A stretch of DNA of 64,000 nucleotides from an uncultured Bacteroidales bacterium (lineage in GTDB: Bacteria; Bacteroidota; Bacteroidia; Bacteroidales; UBA932): positions 1-64,000 of the forward strand of contig CAKVCK010000015.1 of assembly GCA_934725575.1 (NCBI GenBank). The letters run 5' to 3'. Position 1 is the stretch's first letter. Each line of letters starts with the position of its first letter. Below, piece by piece: positions 56,601 to 64,000 of this stretch. Below the pieces are notes generated by a model. The model did not search any database, had not been told where the DNA came from, and saw nothing but the letters and a program-made list of their open reading frames with translations. The position numbers were made by a program, and so were the translations under genes.

Positions 56601-57995
56601 ATGAGCGAAGAGAAATTCAGGATTGAATCCGATCTTCTTGGGGAACTTCAGGTTCCGGCTGAGGCCTACTACGGTGTTCAGACACAGAGGGCTCTCAATA
56701 ATTATAAGATTTCCAACACCAGGATGTGCGACTACCCTGAGTACGTCATCGCCATGGCCTGCATCAAGCTTGCCGCGGCACAGACGAACAAGGAACTCGG
56801 AGCTATGGATCCGAAGATCGCCGACGCGATCGTGGAGGCATGCCGCGAGATCATCGACGGAAAGTTCCACGACCAGTTCCCTGTGGACATGATGCAGGGA
56901 GGCGCGGGAACATCCGTGAACATGAACGCCAACGAGGTGATCGCCAACAGGGCTCTTGAGATCATGGGACATGCAAAGGGGGAGTACCAGTTCTGCTCAC
57001 CTAACGACCATGTGAACTGCGCCCAGTCTACCAACGACGCCTATCCTTCTGCCTTCCGCTACGCTTTCATCAGGATGAACAGAAAACTGGAGAAGAGCCT
57101 CAAGGATCTCATCGACGCGTTCAAGGAGAAGGGTGAGGAATTCAAGGACGTTATCAAGATGGGCCGTACACAGCTTCAGGACGCGGTTCCTATGACCTCC
57201 GGCCAGGAGTTCCACGCCTATGCCACCAACCTTGAGGAAGAGGTTCTGAACCTTGAGAGAAACGTGAACCTTCTCTATGAGATCAACATGGGAGGCACCG
57301 CAATCGGTACTGGCCTCAATGCCAAGCCTGGTTTCGCAGAGCTTTGCGCCAAGAAGATGACCGAACTCACAGGCGAGAAGTTCATCGCTGCTCCGGATCT
57401 CGTGGAGGCCACTCCTGACACTGGCGCCTATGTCAGCTACTCTGGTGCCCTCAAGAGACTGGCAGTCAAGCTTTCCAAGATTTGCAACGACCTCAGGCTC
57501 ATGGCCTCCGGTCCTCGCTGCGGTCTGAAGGAGATCAATCTTCCGCCTATGGCTCCAGGCTCGTCAATCATGCCTGGCAAGGTCAATCCTGTCATCCCGG
57601 AGGTCACCAATCAGGTTTGCTTCAAGGTGATCGGCAACGACATGACCGTCTCATTCGCTGCTGAGGCCGGACAGCTCCAGCTGAATGTCATGGAGCCTGT
57701 GATCGCAGAATCCATCATGGAGAGCATCACCTGGCTGACGAACGCGATGAACACCCTGCGCGAGAAGTGCATCGAAGGCATCACCGTCAACAAGGAGCGC
57801 TGCTACGAGATGGTCAAGAACAGCATCGGCATCGTGACCGCCCTCAACCCTATCATCGGCTATAAGGCCAGCACCAAGGTCGCCAAGGAAGCCCTTGAGA
57901 CCAACCGTTCTGTCTATGACATCGTCCTTGAGAAAGGCATCCTCACCAAGGAGGAACTCGACAAAGCCCTTGATCCAAAGAATATGATCAGATAA
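56601..57995 (+). CDS. aspA: aspartate ammonia-lyase
   Basis: A 464-residue member of the fumarase/aspartase superfamily. The signature PGSSIMPGKVNPVIPEVTNQ holds the mobile-loop serine; TNDAYPSA and the segment MGRTQLQDAVPMT are as in AspA, and the N-terminal RIESDLLGELQVPAEAYYGVQTQRA is diagnostic of aspartase over class II fumarase. It interconverts aspartate and fumarate plus ammonia, feeding fumarate respiration. Monocistronic, with its own promoter and terminator. Confidence 0.93.
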   Translation: MSEEKFRIESDLLGELQVPAEAYYGVQTQRALNNYKISNTRMCDYPEYVIAMACIKLAAAQTNKELGAMDPKIADAIVEACREIIDGKFHDQFPVDMMQGGAGTSVNMNANEVIANRALEIMGHAKGEYQFCSPNDHVNCAQSTNDAYPSAFRYAFIRMNRKLEKSLKDLIDAFKEKGEEFKDVIKMGRTQLQDAVPMTSGQEFHAYATNLEEEVLNLERNVNLLYEINMGGTAIGTGLNAKPGFAELCAKKMTELTGEKFIAAPDLVEATPDTGAYVSYSGALKRLAVKLSKICNDLRLMASGPRCGLKEINLPPMAPGSSIMPGKVNPVIPEVTNQVCFKVIGNDMTVSFAAEAGQLQLNVMEPVIAESIMESITWLTNAMNTLREKCIEGITVNKERCYEMVKNSIGIVTALNPIIGYKASTKVAKEALETNRSVYDIVLEKGILTKEELDKALDPKNMIR

Positions 57996-58016
57996 CCATT
58001 TGATGAATATATCAAA

Positions 58017-58053
58017 AAGGCCGGCGGATTTTTTTCTCCGCCGGCCCTTTTTG
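58017..58053 (+). terminator. aspA terminator
   Basis: AAGGCCGGCGG/CCGCCGGCCCTT stem with a T-rich loop, followed by TTTTT. Confidence 0.9.
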
Positions 58054-58123
58054 TAGAATCTCCTATGACAATATATAGGTGAAATATTACTACCTTTGCG
58101 TCCGTTTTTATGATTGCAAGGCG

Positions 58124-58492
58124 ATGAAAGCGATAGGGACAGTCCTCTTGTTGGTGCTATCCAACATATTTATGACATTCGCGTGGTACGGCCATCTGAA
58201 GCTTCAGGAGATGAAGGTCTCGACGAGCTGGCCGCTCATTCTGGTCATCCTCTTCTCCTGGGGACTGGCGTTTTTTGAATATTGCGCCCAGGTTCCAGCC
58301 AACCGCCTCGGATTTACTGGCAACGGCGGCCCGTTCAGCCTTATGCAACTAAAAGTTATCCAAGAGGTTGTCTCCCTCATCGTCTTCACTTTGGTTGTCA
58401 CCCTCCTCTTCAAAGGCGAGGCTCTCCACTGGAACCACATCGCTGCCTTTGTCTGCCTTGTCCTCGCCGTCTTCTTCGTGTTTCTGAAGTAG
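58124..58492 (+). CDS. DUF486/DMT-family membrane protein
   Basis: A 122-residue protein with four transmembrane helices: MKAIGTVLLLVLSNIFMTFAWYGHLK, WPLILVILFSWGLAFFEYCAQVPANRLG and the C-terminal IAAFVCLVLAVFFVFLK. It matches DUF486 (a small-multidrug-resistance-like family). A -7 box TACCTTTG at 58091-58098 lies inside a longer in-frame extension, which fixes the start here. Confidence 0.88.
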   Translation: MKAIGTVLLLVLSNIFMTFAWYGHLKLQEMKVSTSWPLILVILFSWGLAFFEYCAQVPANRLGFTGNGGPFSLMQLKVIQEVVSLIVFTLVVTLLFKGEALHWNHIAAFVCLVLAVFFVFLK

Positions 58493-58544
58493 CGTCTTCC
58501 CCAAAGGTGTTCGGTGGAAAAGACCGGAAAGAATTGCACAGGGA

Positions 58545-59021
58545 GTGCCGCCCGTGTCCTTCCTGCATGGTTTCCGGCAGCAATTCTGTCTTGAGGACTG
58601 CGGCGGCAAGAAATATACTTTGCCTGAGGTGACGCTGTCAGACGAGGTTTCCGGCGGCGAGGCCGAAGAGGACAACTATATTCAGATTTGGTCTGGCGAG
58701 TACACAACAGGTTGGTGGTGGTATCTCTCTGCGTCTGATCTTGACCTTTCGGCGATAACTCCGACGGCCGGCCAAACCATCAAGTTTACGTTCACACACC
58801 ACGACGCTCCTCAGACTTTCTGTCTGTGCGATGGCTGGTGGGGAGCTCCGTTTATCCGTGAAGGCGGAGAGAGTGACAACAACATTGTCCTTGCCGCCGG
58901 AGAGGATATTCTGGAATTTGAGATCTCTGAGGGGATGGCTACGACCATGAACGGAACGGATACCGCTCTCATAATCGGCGGTGATATCACAGTCACTCAG
59001 ATAGAAATCAGGGTAGATTAA
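58545..59021 (+). pseudogene. C-terminal fragment of a beta-sandwich protein
   Basis: The open frame begins at a GTG with a string (PPVSFLHGFRQQF) that looks out of place, then reads KKYTLPEVTLSDEVSGGEAEEDNYIQIWSGEYTTGWWWYLSASDLDLS and a beta-rich tail to IRVD. The W-rich middle resembles a carbohydrate-binding beta-sandwich. No signal peptide and no promoter are seen, so this is likely the 3' end of a lost exported protein. It could also be a real gene with an upstream start that I cannot find. Confidence 0.45.
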
Positions 59022-59212
59022 AAATAACCAGATACGGGCTATGAATCTTTCGAGTCTGCCGGAGAACCAAGATTCTTCGGCAGACTTTTATATGAAGCAT
59101 CAACTGTCAAAATAACTTGTCGCCAAAGAATATCTCCAAGTGTTGAGCTGCCCATTGCTATTGCATCGCTCGCCGCAGATTGCTAACTTTGCAAGATACA
59201 AAAAACAACTAT

Positions 59213-61429
59213 ATGAAAAAGTCGCTGATAATAGCAACTGCGCTGGCGCTGACGCTGTGTGCAGGATGCAAAGAGAAAAATGTCAATGATGCAAGGGTGG
59301 ACGAGCTCATGTCCAAGATGACTCTCGCTGAAAAAATCGGACAATTGAACCAGTTCGTGCCGACAAATTCTGTCGTAACGGGACCTGACGGCAGTCCGGT
59401 GGATGTGAACCGTGTGATAAAAGAAGGACAATGCGGTTCGCTTCTGAATGTCTGGAAGCCTGAAGATATCATTGAATTACAGAGACTTGCCGTTGACAGT
59501 TCGCGTCTGGGAATTCCTATTCTTTTCGGGCATGACATCATACATGGAGCAAGGACAGGTTTCCCTGAAAATCTCGGAATATCATGTTCCTGGGACCCGA
59601 AAGCCGCTGAAACGGTGGCAAGAATCTCCGCTGCCGAGGCATCCGCATTCGGTATAGCATGGACATTCTCACCTATGTGCGACGTCTCCGCGGAACCTCG
59701 CTGGGGACGTGTTTCAGAAGGCTCCGGAGAGGATCCGTATCTTTCAGGACAGATGTCTGCCGCCATGGTCCGCGGTTATCAGGGAGACGACCTTTCTGCC
59801 GGCAATACCATACTTTCTTGCGTGAAACATTTTGCCGCTTATGGCGGACCTGAGGCCGGAAGGGATTACAATACGGTGGACATGTCGGAGATGATGTTCC
59901 GTGACCGTTACCTTCCTTCATATAAAGCCGCCATCGAAGCCGGAGCATTGAGCGTAATGTCTTCTTTCAATGATTTTGAGGGGATTCCTTCCAGCGGAAA
60001 CAAGTGGCTGCTTACGGACGTGCTGCGTAATGAATTGGGATTCAAAGGATTCGTGGTATCTGACTATAACGCCATCAATGAGATGACCAACCACAGGGTT
60101 GTTGCAGACGGAAAGGAAGCGGCAGAACTGGCATTGAACGCAGGCCTGAATATGGACATGGTCGACGGGGACTATTATAAATTCGCGGAAGAACTTGTCA
60201 AGGAGGGCCGTGTCAGCGAAAAGCAGATAGACAAGCTTTGCCGTGAAGTCCTGAATATCAAGTTCAAACTCGGATTGTTCGATGATCCGTTCCGCTATGG
60301 AGGAGAAGGCCGATGGGACAAGGAAACCTGTCTGCCCGAATACATGGAAGCATCCCGTGAAGTTGCCAGAAGTTCGATGGTCCTGCTCAAAAATCAGAAT
60401 GACGTACTTCCTCTTAAAGAGAATGCCAGGATAGCATTGATAGGACCCGCAGCCGATTCCCGCAGAGAAATGATTGGCACGTGGAGCGCTTTTGTCAGCT
60501 CGAAAAATGCGGTAAGTTTCTTCGAAGGTCTCAAGGCGCGGTTCGGCAATGTGGTTTGCGAACGTGGCTGCGACTTCTTCGAGCCTATCGAGGGCGGCAT
60601 TTCCAGGGCAGTGGCCGCGGCCCGCAATTCTGATGTCGTCCTGATTACATTGGGCCTGCCGAACTCATGCAGCGGCGAGGCGGCATCATTGACCGACATT
60701 GATATTCCTGCTGCGCAGAAGAGCCTTTTCAATGCCGTGAAGTCTGTCGGCAAGCCGGTTGTCATCCTCCTTGTCACAGGCCGTCCGATGACGATTGCTC
60801 TGGAGACGGAAGCCGCTGATGGACTTTTGGTTACATGGCATCCGGGCTCGATGGGAGGTGCTGCTCTTGCCGATGTTGTTTCCGGAGACTACAATCCTTC
60901 AGGCCGTCTTACCATGACATTCCCGCTCTGTCTCGGACAGGTTCCGATCCATTACAATTATAAGAGTACTGGCCGTCCGCGCAAGTCGCCTGACAGCGAT
61001 GAGAAATTTGTCTCACGTTATCTGAAGACTCCAAACGAGCCTCTCTTCGCTTTCGGTGAGGGTTTGAGCTATACCGAATTCAGTTATTCCGACCTCGAAG
61101 TTTCGGCTCCGGAAGTCAAACTCGGGGGTAATGTCAATGTCAGTGTGAAGGTTACCAATGTGGGCTCTCGTGACGGAGAGGAAGTGGTGCAGCTCTATCT
61201 GAAAGACGTAGTCGGAAGCCGTACCCGTCCGGTCCGTGAACTCAAGGGCTTCAGAAAAGTGAATCTGAAGGCAGGGGAATCGACTGTGGTCTCATTCGAG
61301 ATAACCCCTGAAAGCCGTTCGTTCTTCCGTGCGGACAACACGTGGGGAGAGGAACCCGGTGATTTCGAAGTGTTTGCAGGACATGATTCCCATGCAGACC
61401 TGAAATGCGGATTCAAAGTCGTGAAATAG
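59213..61429 (+). CDS. GH3 beta-glucosidase lipoprotein (BglX-like)
   Basis: A 738-residue lipoprotein: signal LIIATALALTLCAGC (Cys18), GH3 N-terminal barrel (LMSKMTLAEKIGQLNQ; GIPILFGHDIIHGARTGFP; KHFAAYGGPEAGRDYN; nucleophile Asp in GFVVSDYNAI), alpha/beta sandwich (VLLKNQNDVLPL) and C-terminal fibronectin-like domain (VSVKVTNVGSRDGEEVVQLYLKD). Removes terminal beta-glucose from oligosaccharides, a natural partner of the GH9 enzyme. A -7 box TAACTTTG is at 59184-59191. Its codon choice (more GAA, TCT) differs a little from the housekeeping genes. Confidence 0.92.
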   Translation: MKKSLIIATALALTLCAGCKEKNVNDARVDELMSKMTLAEKIGQLNQFVPTNSVVTGPDGSPVDVNRVIKEGQCGSLLNVWKPEDIIELQRLAVDSSRLGIPILFGHDIIHGARTGFPENLGISCSWDPKAAETVARISAAEASAFGIAWTFSPMCDVSAEPRWGRVSEGSGEDPYLSGQMSAAMVRGYQGDDLSAGNTILSCVKHFAAYGGPEAGRDYNTVDMSEMMFRDRYLPSYKAAIEAGALSVMSSFNDFEGIPSSGNKWLLTDVLRNELGFKGFVVSDYNAINEMTNHRVVADGKEAAELALNAGLNMDMVDGDYYKFAEELVKEGRVSEKQIDKLCREVLNIKFKLGLFDDPFRYGGEGRWDKETCLPEYMEASREVARSSMVLLKNQNDVLPLKENARIALIGPAADSRREMIGTWSAFVSSKNAVSFFEGLKARFGNVVCERGCDFFEPIEGGISRAVAAARNSDVVLITLGLPNSCSGEAASLTDIDIPAAQKSLFNAVKSVGKPVVILLVTGRPMTIALETEAADGLLVTWHPGSMGGAALADVVSGDYNPSGRLTMTFPLCLGQVPIHYNYKSTGRPRKSPDSDEKFVSRYLKTPNEPLFAFGEGLSYTEFSYSDLEVSAPEVKLGGNVNVSVKVTNVGSRDGEEVVQLYLKDVVGSRTRPVRELKGFRKVNLKAGESTVVSFEITPESRSFFRADNTWGEEPGDFEVFAGHDSHADLKCGFKVVK

Positions 61430-61435
61430 AATTGT

Positions 61436-62344
61436 TCAGCCCTGGGTTTTCCCGGGGCTTTTTCTTTCATATGCGAGAAACTTGACGTCTTCTGAGTGGG
61501 CCTTCTGTTCGTCATATTTCCTGTCCCATTCGCGGTAGAAGCTGAGTTTCGGGTCTTCGAACAGCATCAGTTGCTCAGTTTCTTCCTTCGTGAATTTGGA
61601 CAGGCCGATGCCGACCTGCCTGATGGGTGCCGTTCCGTCCCACATGTCACCGAGCATTCGTCTTGCTTCATTGAGTATCAATGCGGTGACGTCAGTCGGT
61701 CCTGATATCTGGCATTGTTTCTGGGCCACGCTGAAGTCAGTGAACTTTATGAACATTGACACGCATGTGCATCTGAACCCCTGGCGTCTCAGCCTGTGCG
61801 CGACTGTGCATGCGACCTTGAACATTTCCCTGTCCAGTTCTTCCGGATTGACAATGTCCTTTGCGAAAGTGCGCTCCACACTGATGCTTTTCGCCTCCTG
61901 AAACTCGGTGATAATCGGTTCATTGTCAATGCCGTTGGCGTTGTCGTGCATCTGTGCCGCGAACTTTTTTCCGACTATTCTTGCCAATGAATTTTCAGGC
62001 AGCCCTGCGATGTCGCCGATTGTGTAAATCCCGTATGCGGACAGCCTTTCCCTTGTCTTTTTGCCTACCCAGAGCAGGTCTCCGGCCGGCAGAGGCCACA
62101 TTTTTTCCTGCACTTCGTCTTGCCAGAGCGTGTGGACCTTGTCCGGTTTCTCGAAGTCAGAGGCCATCTTGGCCAGCAGTTTATTGGACCCTACACCGAC
62201 ATTGACAGTAAACCCGAGCTTCTCCTTGATTTCATCTTTCAGCGTCCGCGCCACTTCCGCAGGGTCTTTCCGGTAGAGCCTGAATGTCATGTCAATGAAA
62301 CATTCATCGATGGAAAACTGCTGAAGGACAGCGCAAGGCTGCGG
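61436..62344 (-). pseudogene. dinB: DNA polymerase IV, 5'-truncated
   Basis: Open frame with the motif FSIDECFID (catalytic Asp-Glu pair) at its 5' edge, then VNVGVGSNKLLAKMASDFEKPDK, the HhH region (LWVGKKTRERLSAYGIYTIGDIAGL) and little-finger domain, to a normal C-terminus. About the first 95 residues, including the metal-binding Asp of the N-terminal motif, are missing; a stop codon lies at 62345-62347 and sequence beyond belongs to another gene. Probably inactive. Its stop lies 6 bp from the GH3 stop. Confidence 0.8.
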
Positions 62345-63772
62345 TTAAAAGCCAGGAGTCGGGCCTTGCCATTGTGAATATGCAGGTGAAGAACGTCCCG
62401 ATGGTTTTTGACATCGAAGACAACTACTGGGAGAAGATATTCATAGAGAACGCGCGTTTTGAGAATATCTCAGGTCCGGCGTTCAACATCGCTGTCGAGA
62501 ACAACAGCAACAATTCCATCACCTTGAGGAATGTCTGGTGTTCCAATGTTCCTGTGCTCGCCGCTTTCAAAAGAACCGGGGAACAGACCCGTGTCTCATA
62601 TCGTAAGTATTGTGTCAAGTCATTTGACCACGGCCTTCAGATGGAGAGCCTCGTGGACACTCCAGAGTATAAGACTTTGCTTTCAGCCGAGCCTGTTGAC
62701 AAGCTTCCCGCGGCCGTTCAGTCAGTTCTCCCGGCTCTACCTCCGATGTCGGAATGGAAAAACCTGAGGGCACTCGGGGCGAAGGGTGACGGCGTGACAG
62801 ATGACACAGAGGCCATTCAGAAAGCCATAGACACTTACGATGTCATCTATGTGCCTTCCGGTTGGTATCAGGTGAGCAGACCTATAAAGATGCGCCCGTC
62901 CACAAGGTTGATCGGCCTTCATCCATTCTCTACCCAGTTCCGTCTTGGCGAGAGCACGCCCGCTTTCAGCGGTTTCGGTACGCCGGTGGCGGTTCTTGAA
63001 TCCTACAAGGTGGAGTTGGGGCCCGCGCGAGGTGAGCACACCGGACAAGCCGGTCCGTGAGCAGGGAATGGATCAGGCTTGGGACACCCAGTACTGGAGT
63101 CTTTGGGTGACTGATGGTGGAGGTGGCATATTCAAAGACATCTGGACGGCGAACACATACGCTTCCAACGGTTTCTATGCGGAGAACACTTCCACGGAGG
63201 GAAGAATCTACGCTATGTCCATCGAACACCACGTCCGTAATGAGGTGAGATTCAGGAACGTGTCAAACTGGAAGGTTTACTGTATGCAGACCGAGGAGGA
63301 GACTGTCGAAAGTTCGGAGTGCCAGCCTGTCGAAATGGATGGCTGCCGCGACATCACTTTCGCGAATCTCTATATGTTCCGTGTCATCCGTGTTGTGAGA
63401 CCGTACCACAGCGCCGTAAGACTCAGAGGGTGTAGCGGCATCGAGTTCCTGAACGTGCACAATTACGCCCAGACCAAGTACACGACCGACATCGCTGTCT
63501 TCGATCAGAACAAAGGCATTGAAGTGCGTCCTTGGGAGTTCTCACGGCTTATCGTCAAAGGTGACGAACAACAGACCGGTCTAACATCCTCTGACGGCGT
63601 GAGAATGTTGGCCGGAGACTTCGACTTCACCGAAGGCATCGCCTGTGACAGCAAAGGGTGCTCACATCCGCACCATTCATATCCCGGAACGCCCGTCAAC
63701 GTTGACAATATTTGGCGACAAGCTCTACTTAACAGGCCGCAAAGGCCTTTACCGTGCTGACTTGATCTAAAT
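62345..63772 (+). pseudogene. pectate-lyase-like beta-helix protein, truncated and frameshifted
   Basis: The frame opens at the same junction as dinB without a start or signal and reads AAVKSQESGLAIVNMQVKN, beta-helix text (ENISGPAFNIAVENNSNNSITLRNVWCSN), then KNLRALGAKGDGVTDDTEAIQKAIDTYDVIYVPSGWYQVSRPIKMR, the Pectate_lyase_3 start of a second helix. Near 63015-63030 the frame shifts by one to VSTPDKPVREQGMDQAWDTQYWSLWVTDGGGG and onward; a second shift near 63708 leads to GDKLYLTGRKGLYRADLI, like an SMP-30/gluconolactonase end. It was a large carbohydrate-active exported protein. Confidence 0.75.
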
Positions 63773-63787
63773 GTGTCTGTGTAAAGC

Positions 63788-63818
63788 ACAAGAGGGACGG
63801 CGAAAGCCGTCCCTCTTG
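63788..63818. terminator. hairpin between broken gene and tRNA-Leu
   Basis: CACAAGAGGGACGGC and its complement form a 15-bp stem with a short loop (GAAA-type). It can end the tRNA-Leu transcript on the minus strand. Confidence 0.75.
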
Positions 63819-63903
63819 TGCCTCAGGCGGGAATCGAACCCGCACGGACATTTCTGTCCAAGGGATTTTAAGTCCCTCGTGTCTACCATTTCACCACCAA
63901 GGC
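63819..63903 (-). tRNA. tRNA-Leu (UAA)
   Basis: Long-variable-arm cloverleaf: acceptor GCCTTGG, D arm TGGTGAAATGGTAGACA, anticodon loop CTTAAAA (anticodon TAA) between GAGGGA and TCCCTT, variable arm GGACAGAAATGTCC, T arm GCGGGTTCGATTCCCGC. CCA not encoded. A -7 box TAAATTTG on the minus strand is at 63920-63913. Confidence 0.93.
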
Positions 63904-63930
63904 GATAGACTGCAAATTTACTAAAAAAAA

Positions 63931-64000
63931 TCAATAATACTTCTTTTCCTGACGGTAAAGAGCTATGAATATGAAGATCAGCACTGTGAACGCCCACAGT
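63931..64000 (-). CDS. C-terminus of a membrane protein (partial)
   Basis: The frame enters from the window edge and ends LWAFTVLIFIFIALYRQEKKYY, a transmembrane helix with a short charged tail and stop. The gene lies upstream of tRNA-Leu on the same strand. Identity cannot be told from 22 residues. Confidence 0.5.
   Translation of the reverse strand, partial: LWAFTVLIFIFIALYRQEKKYY

Overview
The window is a chromosomal segment of about 50% GC from a member of the Bacteroidales; the genus cannot be fixed from the sequence. The evidence is promoters of the Bacteroidetes type (TTTG, 19-20 bp, TAnnTTTG) before many genes, the near absence of Shine-Dalgarno sites, a fused SecDF, a glutamine-tRNA/methionine-tRNA pair, many lipoproteins with N-terminal SPII signals, and a locus of TPR-HTH regulator, DUF3244 protein, small Cys-rich secreted peptide and 6-bladed beta-propeller that is known from this order. 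Genes for cellulose or pectin use (GH9-CE4, GH3, a broken beta-helix enzyme) point to a gut or rumen plant-fibre degrader.

Layout. 1-1.2 kb: NADP isocitrate dehydrogenase. 1.2-6.4 kb: an accessory region with an unusual array of 50-bp hairpin units, a WYL regulator with a nuclease-like gene and a membrane protein, then a deoxyribosyltransferase/macro-like fusion behind four 11-bp iterons and overlapping a HARE-like winged-helix gene, then a membrane protein with a winged-helix regulator. 6.4-11.7 kb: a membrane-linked GNAT, C69 dipeptidase, polysaccharide deacetylase and a DUF4143 ATPase. 12-23.6 kb: mostly housekeeping: dnaE, a YtxH/holin-like envelope stress trio, aminopeptidase P, TrpB2, an orphan fumarate reductase cytochrome b, tRNA-Met and tRNA-Gln, a sodium symporter, ispF. 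23.7-28.2 kb: two copies of a fold-back element flank the GH9-CE4 fusion and metX. 28.5-35.6 kb: an Rpn-type nuclease and the secreted peptide/beta-propeller locus, interrupted by a 418-bp element with terminal inverted repeats. 35.7-47.9 kb: a TolC-HlyD-ABC-permease-permease operon followed by a histidine kinase and an NtrC-type activator on the other strand. 48-53 kb: a bPH2 protein, a structured RNA, a second WYL-nuclease pair and a PD40 propeller protein. 53.3-58.5 kb: secDF, aspA, a DUF486 protein. 58.5-63.8 kb: gene fragments, a GH3 beta-glucosidase, a 5'-truncated dinB facing a 5'-truncated and frameshifted beta-helix gene, then tRNA-Leu.

How parts work together. The efflux operon has a textbook sigma-54 promoter and two tandem 19-bp palindromes 22 bp apart upstream of it, so the adjacent kinase/activator pair very probably switches on the exporter: a closed regulatory circuit. 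The two WYL-nuclease loci each have an inverted repeat at the promoter, which fits an autorepressed defence cassette. Several classes of DNA structure are not explained by genes: the 50-bp hairpin arrays, terminators sharing a 24-nt core but differing in outer stem, 122-124-bp palindromic repeats with compensating changes, two related palindromes inside the coding region of the GH9-CE4 linker, and a roughly five-fold excess of the hexamer GAATAT over the whole window, seen in all frames and on both strands.

All functional names are from reading the sequence; no database search was run.
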